A DNA stretch of 64,000 nt from Sphingosinicella sp963974575 (GCF_963974575.1 NZ_CAXBBQ010000006.1:1-64000); one strand, 5' to 3'. Counted from the stretch's first letter, positions 1-7,781 are shown. Notes: a model not told the origin generated them from the sequence alone. Numbers and translations are program-made.

Positions 1-1
1 C

Positions 2-78
2 GCGGGTGTAGCTCAGTTGGTTAGAGTGCCGGCCTGTCACGCCGGAGGTCGCGGGTTCGAGCCCCGTCACTCGCGCCA
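2..78 (+). tRNA. tRNA-Asp (GTC anticodon)
   Basis: A complete 77-nt cloverleaf can be folded. The 7-bp acceptor stem GCGGGTG/CACTCGC has one G-U pair. The D arm holds GCTCAGTTGG, the anticodon loop CTGTCAC carries GTC (reads GAC/GAT, aspartate), and the T arm contains GGTTCGA. The CCA end is encoded in the DNA at 76-78. The gene opens the window and runs towards the convergent chorismate mutase gene. Confidence 0.97.
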
Positions 79-101
79 TTTCTCACAGGCAGAAATGGCG
101 C
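73..101 (+). terminator. Hairpin overlapping the tRNA-Asp 3' end
   Basis: A perfect 11-bp inverted repeat (73-83 with 91-101) surrounds a 7-nt loop and is followed by TTCCCC. Its left arm consists of the last bases of the tRNA, including the encoded CCA, so it competes with the acceptor stem. It probably acts as a transcription terminator or an RNase processing signal between tRNA-Asp and the convergent gene. The T-run is short, so factor-independent termination is uncertain. Confidence 0.6.
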
Positions 102-120
102 TTCCCCGCAGGAAACGAAA

Positions 121-429
121 TCAGGCTTCGACGCTGTCGAAGACCCTCAACTCATGCGCGATCGAACGCTCCACCAGCAGTTCATAGAGCGCCGCCACGT
201 GGTCACGCGACAGCCCGTGCGTCTCGGCGGCATCGCAGGCCTTGGCGATCACGTCCGCCTTGCGGGCTTCGTCGCGCACCGCGCCGCGCGACGTCTTCAC
301 GCGCGCCGCCGCCTCGATGTAGCGCATCCGCGTTGCCAGCAGCGCGACGATCTCGCGGTCCAGGGCATCGATCGCGGTGCGGATCTCCGGCATGGTGGTG
401 CAGGCGTCGGGGGGAACGATATCGGTCAT
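121..429 (-). CDS. Chorismate mutase, AroQ/PchB-like
   Basis: This 102-aa all-helical protein belongs to the chorismate mutase type II family, which turns chorismate into prephenate for Phe and Tyr synthesis. Substrate-binding residues expected from E. coli AroQ appear as R17, R34 and K45. The N-terminus (VPPDAC then TMPEIRTAIDALD) also resembles the isochorismate-pyruvate lyase PchB subgroup. No siderophore genes are nearby, so a mutase role is preferred. It is the last gene of a leftward unit, and its ATG overlaps the DUF2842 stop by 4 bp, which suggests translational coupling. Confidence 0.85.
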   Translation of the reverse strand: MTDIVPPDACTTMPEIRTAIDALDREIVALLATRMRYIEAAARVKTSRGAVRDEARKADVIAKACDAAETHGLSRDHVAALYELLVERSIAHELRVFDSVEA

Positions 430-644
430 TTGCGGAAGCGTCCGGTTTCTATCCAGCGAACAAGGGGGCGGGCGGGGAACACCCAGGCGATGCCGAGCAA
501 GATCCAGACGGGAAGCTGCAAGAGCACGTGAAGGCGTGTGACAGGCTCAGCCACGGCGACAGCGACAGCGGCATAGACCGCGATCAGGACGATCAGCAGC
601 AGCACGCCGAAAGGCTTTCTGAGGCTCGGCTTGGGGTCGGTCAT
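426..644 (-). CDS. DUF2842 small membrane protein
   Basis: This 72-aa protein has two predicted membrane helices (about residues 12-33 and 40-58) and a basic, aromatic C-terminus (PLVRWIETGRF). It matches the alphaproteobacterial DUF2842 family as I recall it; no function is known to me. It lies between the folate cyclo-ligase and chorismate mutase genes with 4-bp overlaps on both sides, so the three are probably co-translated. Probably an inner-membrane protein. Confidence 0.8.
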   Translation of the reverse strand: MTDPKPSLRKPFGVLLLIVLIAVYAAVAVAVAEPVTRLHVLLQLPVWILLGIAWVFPARPLVRWIETGRFRK

Positions 645-1228
645 GCGGTGAGTGTCCTTGTGGGTGTCACCACCGCATCAAGGCGCTGGTCCCAGCTATC
701 CGCCGGAAGCGTATGCAGGATCTGCACGTCCCAGGCGAGGCCGATGGCAATCGTGGGCTGAACGGCCCGGAGCGCGGCAAGCGCGCGGTCGAAGTGGCCC
801 TTGCCCTGGCCGATGCGGTTTCCGTGCGCGTCGGCTGCGACGAGCGGCACGAGGAGCGTATCGGGCACGCCCTCGGCGGCGTCGGCAAGCGGCTGCATCG
901 TGCCGAAGGGGCCTGGCTCCAGCGGGCCGCCAGCGACGCGAAAGCGCATCACGTCATCACGGCTCGCGAACCATGGCAGCAGCACTGTTGCGTGGGAGAG
1001 GCACGGCGCGGGATCGATCTCGTGGCCCATCGGCACGTAGCTGCCGATGGCGCGGGCATTCGCGAGGAAGGGAAGGGCGCGCGCGGCGAGCGCGGCTTCC
1101 AGCGCCTGCCGTTCCTCGGCGGACAGGCCGCGCACGAACGCCGCGCGCGCTGCACGAGCATCGCGGCGCAGGGTTTCCTTGTCGAAAAGGGCGGCGGTGG
1201 ACAAACGGGAATCCGGGCGACAGGTCAA
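641..1228 (-). CDS. ygfA: 5-formyltetrahydrofolate cyclo-ligase
   Basis: This 195-aa cytoplasmic enzyme uses ATP to convert 5-formyl-THF to 5,10-methenyl-THF. The family signature GQGKGHFDR lies near residue 142, followed by the usual IGLAWDVQI segment. The gene lies directly downstream of 6S RNA on the same strand, the ssrS-ygfA arrangement known from many proteobacteria, so it may be expressed from a processed 6S-ygfA transcript. The first ATG gives an N-terminal extension of about 14 residues before the conserved DKETLRRDARAAR. A TTG at Leu14 is an alternative start. Confidence 0.93.
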   Translation of the reverse strand: MTCRPDSRLSTAALFDKETLRRDARAARAAFVRGLSAEERQALEAALAARALPFLANARAIGSYVPMGHEIDPAPCLSHATVLLPWFASRDDVMRFRVAGGPLEPGPFGTMQPLADAAEGVPDTLLVPLVAADAHGNRIGQGKGHFDRALAALRAVQPTIAIGLAWDVQILHTLPADSWDQRLDAVVTPTRTLTA

Positions 1229-1239
1229 AAATGGGTGGC

Positions 1240-1394
1240 GGAACCGCCTCGGCCGTTTGCCGGAATATCCTCTGACGCCAGTAACGTCAGGTGGGCACCA
1301 TATGGTCGGACCAGGATCCGCACAGGGACAGCACCCTTGGATGTCGATATCGCCTCAGGGATGTTCGCATCGCGCGCACCAGGCAGTATCCGCC
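1240..1394 (-). ncRNA. ssrS: 6S RNA
   Basis: The gap between zapA and the folate cyclo-ligase gene, read leftward, contains CCCTGAGGCGATAT. This aligns closely with the E. coli 6S segment CCCTGAGCCGATAT, and both are followed by a GTG-containing stem. Ends are approximate. A -10-like TAGATT at 1406-1401 places the start near 1394, and the 3' part (GTCAGAGGATAT) ends near 1240. 6S RNA mimics an open promoter and sequesters the housekeeping RNA polymerase holoenzyme. The zapA-ssrS-ygfA synteny supports the call. Confidence 0.85.
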
Positions 1395-1403
1395 GTTGCT
1401 AAT

Positions 1404-1715
1404 CTAGGCGTTGGCGCGACGCTTCTCAAGGGCCGCGACAATCGCTTCCACCCGCTGTGCCGCCTTTTCGAGCGCACCCGTCGCGATCGTGTCGCCAAGC
1501 GAGGGGTCGCGTTCCTTGAGGTCGAAGAATTCATCGGCAATCAGGATGGCGGACATCAGCAGCAGGCGGGGCTCGCTCATCTGTCCGAGCGCGCCCTGCA
1601 GATCGGCCGCCTTGGCGTCGACATGCGCTGCGAGACGGTTCAGCCGCTCTTCCTCGCCATCGCGGCAGGCGAGGGGATAGGAACGGCCGCCGATGCTGAC
1701 GTTGATCTGCCCCAC
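1404..1715 (-). CDS. zapA: Cell division protein ZapA
   Basis: This 103-aa protein begins with the ZapA N-terminal beta motif (MGQINVSIGGRSYPLAC) and ends in a helix likely to form the coiled-coil dimer. ZapA binds and bundles FtsZ filaments at the division ring. The central segment LLLMSAILIADEFFDL is typical of the family. The gene follows a small coiled-coil ORF by 4 bp and precedes 6S RNA. Its TAG stop lies inside the proposed 6S -10 element. Confidence 0.93.
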   Translation of the reverse strand: MGQINVSIGGRSYPLACRDGEEERLNRLAAHVDAKAADLQGALGQMSEPRLLLMSAILIADEFFDLKERDPSLGDTIATGALEKAAQRVEAIVAALEKRRANA

Positions 1716-1719
1716 GCGC

Positions 1720-1923
1720 CTAGCTCCGCGACGCGATCAGCGCGTCGAGATCGGCGACGGCGCGTTCGGTGGAGTCCTTCAGGCGGCGGTGCTTCTGGCG
1801 CAGTGCTTCCAGTTCGGTGAGCGCCCCACTTGCATCGTGTACGCCCCCGGCGGCGCGCTCGAGCTTGTCGAGTGCGCTTTCAAGGCGTGTCAGCGCCGAC
1901 GCGAAACCGGTCATCTGATCCAT
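1720..1923 (-). CDS. Small coiled-coil protein upstream of zapA (DUF4164-like)
   Basis: This 67-aa protein is almost entirely amphipathic helix (RLESALDKLERAA, then LTELEALRQKHRRLKDSTER), consistent with a parallel coiled coil. Rhizobia carry a comparable small coiled-coil gene (DUF4164) just upstream of zapA. Position and composition suggest a partner of ZapA or the divisome, but this is inference. The start ATG at 1923 gives MDQMTGF; a second in-frame ATG lies three codons later. It is probably the first gene of the leftward operon. Confidence 0.65.
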   Translation of the reverse strand: MDQMTGFASALTRLESALDKLERAAGGVHDASGALTELEALRQKHRRLKDSTERAVADLDALIASRS

Positions 1924-2068
1924 GCCGAAAAGTCCCGAAAACAGCAGTTTGGGCGAGGAACATAAGAACGAATCCGAATGACGGTCAAGGCAAGCGCGGG
2001 ACGGTTCGGCGATTCATCCCGATTCAGCCGGATTCCCGCCTGTTTCATGTGTGCATGGCCGCCATGCC

Positions 2069-2096
2069 TTGACATGACGTTGACGCAGCATAAGCC
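2069..2096 (+). promoter_or_regulatory. Possible sigma-70-type promoter for tkt
   Basis: A TTGACA box at 2069-2074 is followed after 16 bp by TAAGCC at 2091-2096, about 60 bp before the transketolase ATG. The -35 is perfect but the -10 is weak. The 233-bp gap (1924-2156) must also hold the leftward promoter of the zapA unit. I see no other clear element there. Confidence 0.3.
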
Positions 2097-2156
2097 CCTC
2101 TCCATTGTGCGCGCCGATTCGCCGCCCGGCCGAAATATTGGGGACCCAAGCCGAAG

Positions 2157-4127
2157 ATGACCGTCAATCACGCCGATCTCGCCAACGCTGTCCGTGCGCT
2201 GGCGATGGATGCCGTACAGGCCGCGAACTCCGGCCACCCTGGAATGCCGATGGGCATGGCGGATGCCGCGACGGTTCTCTTCACACAACATCTGAAGTAC
2301 GATCCGCAGTGGCCTGAATGGCCTGATCGCGACCGTTTCGTGCTTTCCGCCGGTCACGGCTCGATGCTGATTTACGCGCTTCTCTATCTCACGGGCTACG
2401 AGAAGCCGACGCTCGACCAGATTCGGAACTTCCGCCAGCTCGGCAGCCCCTGCGCCGGCCATCCGGAAAACTTCGAGCTTCCCGGCGTCGAGACGACGAC
2501 CGGCCCGCTTGGGCAAGGCCTCGCCACCGCCGTCGGCATGGCGATCGCGGAGCGTCACCTCAACGCGCGCTTCGGTGACGCGGTGCAGGATCATCACACG
2601 TGGGTGATCGCCGGCGACGGCTGCCTGATGGAAGGCATCAACCACGAAGCGATCGGCCTTGCCGGGCACCTGAAGCTCGGCCGCCTGAATGTGATCTGGG
2701 ACGACAACCGCATAACGATCGACGGCGCGACTTCCATGTCGACGTCCGAAGACGTGAAGGCGCGTTATGAGGCTTCGGGCTGGCACGTCGTTTCCTGCGA
2801 CGGCCACGACGCAGCGAGCATCGACGCGGCGCTGCGGGCCGCGAAGGCCGATCCGCGCCCGTCGCTGATCGCCTGTCGCACGATCATCGGCTTCGGGGCG
2901 CCCAACAAGCAGGGCACCGCGGCCACGCACGGCTCGCCGCTCGGCGCGGCGGAAATCGCGGCGGCGCGCGAAACGCTCGGCTGGCATCACGCGCCGTTCG
3001 AGATCCCGGCGGATATCCTGAATACGTGGCGCACGTCGGGCGCGCGCGGCACGAAGGTCAGCGCCGACTGGAAGGCGAATGCTGCGAAAACAGAGGGTTA
3101 TACAGAATTCCTGAGCTGGCTCGATGGTTCCGCGCTGAAAGCCGCAGGCCCCGCGCTGAAGGCGCATATCGATAGCCTGATTGCGGCGCCCCAGACGGTG
3201 GCGACGCGCAAGGCGAGCGAAATGGCGCTCGGCGCGATCAACGCGGCCGTGCCGAACACGATCGGTGGCTCGGCCGATCTCACCGGCTCCAACAACACGC
3301 TGACGAAAGGCCTCGGCACGCTCGACGCCGCGAATTATGGCGGGCGCTACGTCTACTACGGCATCCGTGAATTCGGCATGGCCGCCGCGATGAACGGCAT
3401 GGCGCTGCACGGCGGCATCGTGCCTTACGGCGGCACCTTCCTCGTCTTCACCGATTATTGCCGCCCGGCGATCCGCCTCAGCGCGCTGCAGCGGGCCCAG
3501 GCGATCTACGTGATGACGCACGATTCGATCGGGCTTGGCGAAGACGGGCCGACGCACCAGCCGATCGAGCACGTGATGAGCCTGCGCGTGATGCCGAACG
3601 TCCTCGTGATGCGTCCGGCCGACGTCGTCGAAACCGCCGAATGCTGGGCGCTCGCGCTTGAAAACGACAGTGGCCCCACGGTGCTTGCGCTCTCCCGTCA
3701 GAACCTGCCGCAGGTCCGTACGGATGGGAGCGAGAACCTTTCCGCGAAGGGCGCCTACCGCCTGCGCAGCGCCTCTGCCGCACGCAAGGTGGTGTTCCTC
3801 GCGACCGGCTCCGAAGTGCAGGCCGCGCTCGAAGCCGCCGATCAGCTCGAAGCCGGCGGCATCGGCTGCGACGTCGTTTCCATGCCCTGCTGGGAACTCT
3901 TCGACCTGCAGAGCGATGCCTATCAGGCGGACATCCTGCCCGAAGACGCGCTTATCGTGTCGGTCGAGGCGGGAACGACCGTGGGCTGGGAACGCTACAC
4001 GGGCCGCAAAGGCCTGCGGCTCGGCATCGACCGCTTCGGCGCGTCCGCGCCCGCCGAGGCCTTGTTCGAGAAGTTCGGATTGACCGCCGACGCCATCGCG
4101 AAGGCGGTTCGGGGCAAGCTCGCTTAA
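2157..4127 (+). CDS. tkt: Transketolase
   Basis: This 656-aa thiamine-diphosphate enzyme transfers two-carbon ketol units in the pentose phosphate pathway (and the Calvin cycle where present). The N-terminal PP domain has GHPGMPMGMA near residue 25 and the ThDP/Mg motif GDGCLMEGINHEA starting near residue 153. The Pyr domain contains REFGMAAAMNGMALHGG, and a C-terminal transketolase domain follows. Length is normal. It begins a rightward carbon-metabolism cluster with gap and pgk, 24 bp before gap. The start at 2157 gives the expected short N-terminus (MTVNHADLANAVRALAMDA). Confidence 0.97.
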   Translation: MTVNHADLANAVRALAMDAVQAANSGHPGMPMGMADAATVLFTQHLKYDPQWPEWPDRDRFVLSAGHGSMLIYALLYLTGYEKPTLDQIRNFRQLGSPCAGHPENFELPGVETTTGPLGQGLATAVGMAIAERHLNARFGDAVQDHHTWVIAGDGCLMEGINHEAIGLAGHLKLGRLNVIWDDNRITIDGATSMSTSEDVKARYEASGWHVVSCDGHDAASIDAALRAAKADPRPSLIACRTIIGFGAPNKQGTAATHGSPLGAAEIAAARETLGWHHAPFEIPADILNTWRTSGARGTKVSADWKANAAKTEGYTEFLSWLDGSALKAAGPALKAHIDSLIAAPQTVATRKASEMALGAINAAVPNTIGGSADLTGSNNTLTKGLGTLDAANYGGRYVYYGIREFGMAAAMNGMALHGGIVPYGGTFLVFTDYCRPAIRLSALQRAQAIYVMTHDSIGLGEDGPTHQPIEHVMSLRVMPNVLVMRPADVVETAECWALALENDSGPTVLALSRQNLPQVRTDGSENLSAKGAYRLRSASAARKVVFLATGSEVQAALEAADQLEAGGIGCDVVSMPCWELFDLQSDAYQADILPEDALIVSVEAGTTVGWERYTGRKGLRLGIDRFGASAPAEALFEKFGLTADAIAKAVRGKLA

Positions 4128-4151
4128 ATTAGGAACAGGAGTACGAGAGAC

Positions 4152-5159
4152 ATGGCGAAGGTTTCGATCAACGGATTCGGCCGCATCGGGCGCCTCGTGG
4201 CGCGCGCTATTCTGGAGCGTCCGGACAGCGGCCTCGAACTGGTTTCGATCAACGACCTCTCCGACGCGAAGTCGAACGCCCTGCTGTTCAAGCGCGATTC
4301 CGTGCATGGCACCTGGCAGGGTACGGTCGAGGTTGACGGCAACGACCTCATCATCGACGGCAAGCGCATCAAGGTTTCGGCCGAGCGCGACCCTGCGAAC
4401 CTGCCGCACGCGGCAAACGGCGTCGACATCGCGCTCGAATGCACCGGCTTCTTCACGGACCGCGCCTCGGCCGAAAAGCACATGGCGGCGGGTGCCAAGC
4501 GCGTGCTGATCTCCGCGCCGGGCAAGAACGTCGACCTCACGGTCGTTTTCGGCGTGAACAACGACAAGCTTTCGGCCGAGCACAAGATCGTTTCGAACGC
4601 GAGCTGCACGACGAACTGCCTCGCGCCGGTCGCCAAGGTGCTGAACGATGCGCTCGGCATCGAGCGCGGCCTGATGACGACGGTGCACGCTTACACCAAC
4701 GACCAGAAAATCCTGGACCAGATCCACGACGATCCGCGCCGCGCCCGCGCTGCCGCGATGTCGATGATCCCGACCACCACGGGCGCCGCGCGCGCCGTGG
4801 GCGAGGTGCTGCCCGAACTGAAGGGCAAGCTCGACGGTTCGGCAATCCGCGTTCCGACGCCCGACGTCAGCCTTGTCGACCTGACCTTCACGCCGAAGCG
4901 CGACACGACGAAGGACGAGGTGAACGCGATCCTGAAGGCGGCGTCTGAATCCGGCCCGCTGAAGGGGATCCTCTGCTATTCGGATGAGCCGCTCGTTTCG
5001 ATCGACTATCAGCACACAGCCGCGTCCTCGACCATCGACAGCCTCGAAACCGCGGTTCTCGAAGGCAAGCTCGTGCGCGTCGTTTCCTGGTACGACAACG
5101 AGTGGGGCTTCTCGAACCGCATGGTCGACACCGCGAAAGCCATCGCGGCGTTCCTCTAA
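4152..5159 (+). CDS. gap: Glyceraldehyde-3-phosphate dehydrogenase
   Basis: This 335-aa enzyme oxidises and phosphorylates glyceraldehyde-3-P. The Rossmann motif NGFGRIGR is at residues 7-14. The catalytic cysteine C152 sits in SCTTNCLAP. D35 in SINDL is the residue usually associated with NAD preference over NADP. A good ribosome-binding site (AGGAG) precedes the ATG. It lies between tkt and pgk, only 2 bp before the pgk start, so the three are probably one operon. Confidence 0.97.
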   Translation: MAKVSINGFGRIGRLVARAILERPDSGLELVSINDLSDAKSNALLFKRDSVHGTWQGTVEVDGNDLIIDGKRIKVSAERDPANLPHAANGVDIALECTGFFTDRASAEKHMAAGAKRVLISAPGKNVDLTVVFGVNNDKLSAEHKIVSNASCTTNCLAPVAKVLNDALGIERGLMTTVHAYTNDQKILDQIHDDPRRARAAAMSMIPTTTGAARAVGEVLPELKGKLDGSAIRVPTPDVSLVDLTFTPKRDTTKDEVNAILKAASESGPLKGILCYSDEPLVSIDYQHTAASSTIDSLETAVLEGKLVRVVSWYDNEWGFSNRMVDTAKAIAAFL

Positions 5160-5161
5160 CC

Positions 5162-6355
5162 ATGGCCAAGTTCCGGACGCTCGACGACATCGGGGACGTA
5201 CGCGGCAAGCGCGTCCTCGTCCGTGCCGATCTCAACGTGCCGATGCAGGCGGGGAAGGTCAGCGATGACACCCGCCTGCGCGCGGCGCAGCCGACCATCG
5301 CCGAACTCGCCGACAAGGGCGCGATCGTGCTGGTGCTGTCGCACTTCGGGCGTCCGAAGGGCGAAGACCCGATGCTCAGCCTGTCGCCGATCTCCAGCGC
5401 GCTTGCGAAGGTGCTCGGCCGCACGGTCGGCTTCGTCACCGAGTGCAAGGGACCGGCGGCTGAGCAGGCGGTAAGCCTGATGGCAGCAGGCGAGATCGCG
5501 GTGCTTGAGAACACGCGCTTCGAGCCGGGCGAGGAGAAGAACGATCCGGCGCTCGTCGCCGCGATCGCGAAGCTCGGCGACATCTATGTCAACGACGCCT
5601 TCTCCGCCGCGCACCGCGCGCACGCCTCCACCGAAGGGCTGGCGCATGTGCTCCCGGCCTATGCGGGGCGCTCGATGCAGGCGGAGCTGGAGCATCTGGA
5701 AGCAGCGCTCGGCGAGCCGGAGCGGCCCGTCGCGGCGGTTGTCGGCGGTGCGAAGGTGTCTTCGAAACTCGACGTGCTCAACAACCTCGTCGGTAAGGTC
5801 GATCATCTCATCATCGGCGGCGGCATGGCGAACACCTTCCTCGCCGCGAAGGGCGTCGACGTCGGCAAGTCGCTGTGCGAGCACGATCTCAAGGACACCG
5901 CGCTCGCCATCCTCGCGAAGGCGGAAGCGGCGCGCTGCACCGTGCACCTGCCCTACGACGTGGTCGTGGCGAAGGAATTCCGCGCCAATCCGCCGGTGCG
6001 CACGGTGAACGTGCACGAGGTCGCAGCGGACGAGATGATCCTCGACGTCGGTCCCGCCGCCGTCGAGGCGCTATCGGACGCGCTCAAGACCTGCCGCACG
6101 CTTGTCTGGAACGGTCCGCTCGGCGCGTTCGAAATGGAACCGTTCGACGCGGCCACGGTCGCGCTCGCGCGCACGGCGGCGGCGCTTACCGAAGCGGGAA
6201 GCCTCGTGTCGGTGGCGGGCGGCGGCGATACGGTCGCGGCGCTCAACCATGCGGGCGTGGCGGAAAGCTTCAGCTTCGTCTCGACCGCAGGCGGCGCGTT
6301 CCTTGAATGGATGGAAGGCAAGCCGCTGCCGGGCGTGGACGCGCTGCGGGCGTAA
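5162..6355 (+). CDS. pgk: Phosphoglycerate kinase
   Basis: This 397-aa enzyme exchanges phosphate between 1,3-bisphosphoglycerate and ADP. The N-domain has RVLVRADLNVPM and LENTRFEPGEEKNDP; the C-domain has GGAKVSSKLDVL and the nucleotide-binding GGGDTVAAL near the end. I chose ATG 5162 because it gives the canonical MAKFRTLDDI start. A longer reading frame from 5102 overlaps gap and has no family support. It is the last gene of the tkt-gap-pgk set. Confidence 0.97.
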   Translation: MAKFRTLDDIGDVRGKRVLVRADLNVPMQAGKVSDDTRLRAAQPTIAELADKGAIVLVLSHFGRPKGEDPMLSLSPISSALAKVLGRTVGFVTECKGPAAEQAVSLMAAGEIAVLENTRFEPGEEKNDPALVAAIAKLGDIYVNDAFSAAHRAHASTEGLAHVLPAYAGRSMQAELEHLEAALGEPERPVAAVVGGAKVSSKLDVLNNLVGKVDHLIIGGGMANTFLAAKGVDVGKSLCEHDLKDTALAILAKAEAARCTVHLPYDVVVAKEFRANPPVRTVNVHEVAADEMILDVGPAAVEALSDALKTCRTLVWNGPLGAFEMEPFDAATVALARTAAALTEAGSLVSVAGGGDTVAALNHAGVAESFSFVSTAGGAFLEWMEGKPLPGVDALRA

Positions 6356-6408
6356 CGAACCCGTTTTTGCCGCGGCGATGCGTCGGTTCAGCGACGGTAA
6401 GCCGGAAA

Positions 6409-6423
6409 TTAACCTTATCTTAA
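6409..6423 (+). promoter_or_regulatory. CtrA-type binding site (TTAA-N7-TTAA)
   Basis: TTAA at 6409-6412 and TTAA at 6420-6423 are separated by exactly 7 bp, matching the full CtrA site of alphaproteobacteria (consensus TTAA-N7-TTAAC). It lies 38 bp upstream of the CAP-protein ATG in otherwise GC-rich DNA. Cell-cycle control of that gene is inferred, not shown. Confidence 0.55.
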
Positions 6424-6426
6424 AAC

Positions 6427-6456
6427 CCGACCTTAAGTCTTCAGGGCGAAGGTCGG
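6427..6456 (+). repeat. Inverted repeat in front of the CAP-protein start
   Basis: CCGACCTT (6427-6434) and AAGGTCGG (6449-6456) can form an 8-bp stem whose 14-nt loop includes the purine-rich AGGG that could act as ribosome-binding site for ATG 6461. This might modulate translation, or the palindrome might be an operator. Function is unknown. Confidence 0.45.
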
Positions 6457-6460
6457 TGCC

Positions 6461-6988
6461 ATGCTTATGCGTCTCGCCACTGCCGCGTTCCTGATCGCCA
6501 CCCCGGCCGTCGCTGCGGGTTTTTCGACCGTTGCGGTCGCGAAGCACAGCTGGTGCGCGGCGGGCGACGTGAACCCCGCCGATGCCGTGGCCGCGCTCAA
6601 TGATCTGCGCCGCGGGCAGGGGCTTGGACCCGTACGCGTCAGCAGCGCGCTGACCCGCGCCGCGCAGCTGCATTCGGACGACCTCGCCGGATGGGGTAAG
6701 CTCTCTCACAGCGGCTCGGACGGCAGCAACTTCGTCGACCGTGCGGACCGTGCCCGCTTCGACGGTGTGCCGCGCGCGGAAAACGTCGCGTGGAACCTGC
6801 CGACGTCCGAGGCCGTGGTCGTCGCGTGGGACAGGAGCCCCGGCCACCGCGACAACATGATGCTCGAAGACGTCACCGACGTCGGCATCGGCTACGCCTG
6901 CTCACCCACCAAGGGCCGCTTCTGGACGATGGTCCTCGGCCGCCGCGAGGCGGACATGCAGGTCGCGGCGGCTTTCTCCGCGTACTAG
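6461..6988 (+). CDS. Secreted CAP-domain (SCP/PR1-like) protein
   Basis: This 175-aa protein has a hydrophobic signal peptide (about residues 1-19, ending AVAAG) followed by one CAP domain. Family landmarks are a His in KLSHSGSDGS, the RAENVAW motif, SPGHRDNMM with a second conserved His, and VGIGYACS. Two cysteines (near 32 and 147) could form a disulphide. CAP proteins are secreted and bind ligands or act as proteases in some lineages; the bacterial role is mostly unknown. Start may be ATG 6461 or 6467. The upstream CtrA-type site suggests cell-cycle regulation. Confidence 0.88.
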   Translation: MLMRLATAAFLIATPAVAAGFSTVAVAKHSWCAAGDVNPADAVAALNDLRRGQGLGPVRVSSALTRAAQLHSDDLAGWGKLSHSGSDGSNFVDRADRARFDGVPRAENVAWNLPTSEAVVVAWDRSPGHRDNMMLEDVTDVGIGYACSPTKGRFWTMVLGRREADMQVAAAFSAY

Positions 6989-6992
6989 CGGC

Positions 6993-7781
6993 TCACCGGC
7001 AGTTTCGCGCCTTTATCGAATGCGCGTCCACCACGTTTCCGCTGCTCGTGCGTACGGAAATGCACTGGCGGCTTACCGCGCTCCAGTACGTCCGCTCGTG
7101 GCCGCCGCCGGTGTCGTCCTTACCCATGTAGACATAACCGCGATCGCGGAGCATCGAGTCCGCCCTGTCATTGGAATGGCCCACAACATCCTGATAGCCG
7201 GCATGAGGGCTGTACCCGGCGTTATGTGAATAGCCTTCGCGGTAAGGCGTCTGGTAGCCGCGCTCCCTCACGCCGGCATTGTAGCCGTCGGAGTAAACGT
7301 CACTGCGGCCGTAGTTGTGATAGGCTTGGCTATAAAGCCCGTCGCGGTAACCGCGCTCGAAGTCCGCGGTGTCCTGCGTATCATAGTCCTTGTCGCCGCG
7401 ATGGTGGGACTTCGACGCAAGCGCCGCGACCCCGATGAGCGCGGCAGCGCCTATCGCGATTGCAGCGGTCTTGTCGCCGTCGGAGCCCTTTTGGCCGCAG
7501 TCCGATCCGCCTACCGATTTGATCTTTTGATAGCGCCCGTCGCTCGTCAGCACACGGACGCAGCTCTTTTTCGACTGGTTCCACCAATAGCTGTACTTGC
7601 CGTCGTCGGCCTCGGCGGTGTGGTGGTTGTAATAGCCGCGCGAGATCATTTCGTTTTCACCGGAGCTGCCGCGGGCGCCCACGAGATCGCTGAGGTCGCC
7701 CGGCGTGTTGGCCTGGGCCGGAAAGCCTGAAAGCCCCAGGGAACACGCCGCGAGAAGGCTGATGGTGCGGGGGATTGTCAT
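6993..7781 (-). CDS. Secreted or membrane protein with a duplicated two-cysteine domain
   Basis: This 262-aa protein starts at ATG 7781 (MTIPRTISLLAACSLG) with a signal peptide cut near residue 24. A longer frame reaching 7979 overlaps the aldolase gene and is rejected. Residues 32-95 and 198-261 are a gapless duplication with offset 166. D-x-VG, RGY, aromatic/Trp and both cysteines recur in register (C74/C95 and C240/C261). Between the copies lie a small hydrophobic Ala/Gly-rich helix (about 105-123) and a Tyr-rich tract with repeated GY units (140-196). The domain resembles uncharacterised alphaproteobacterial secreted proteins; function is unknown. It is convergent with the CAP gene, with ends 4 bp apart. 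Confidence 0.8.
   Translation of the reverse strand: MTIPRTISLLAACSLGLSGFPAQANTPGDLSDLVGARGSSGENEMISRGYYNHHTAEADDGKYSYWWNQSKKSCVRVLTSDGRYQKIKSVGGSDCGQKGSDGDKTAAIAIGAAALIGVAALASKSHHRGDKDYDTQDTADFERGYRDGLYSQAYHNYGRSDVYSDGYNAGVRERGYQTPYREGYSHNAGYSPHAGYQDVVGHSNDRADSMLRDRGYVYMGKDDTGGGHERTYWSAVSRQCISVRTSSGNVVDAHSIKARNCR

Noticed and set aside
154..1402. Several plus-strand frames over the chorismate mutase, DUF2842 and cyclo-ligase genes
   Set aside because: They are antisense to recognised proteins and cross the 6S RNA gene; no motif is seen.
1911..5015. 1034-codon open frame on the minus strand opposite tkt and gap
   Set aside because: It is antisense to two unmistakable enzymes; its translation is Arg/Ala/His-rich with no domain. 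Long mirror frames are common in high-GC genes with strong codon bias.
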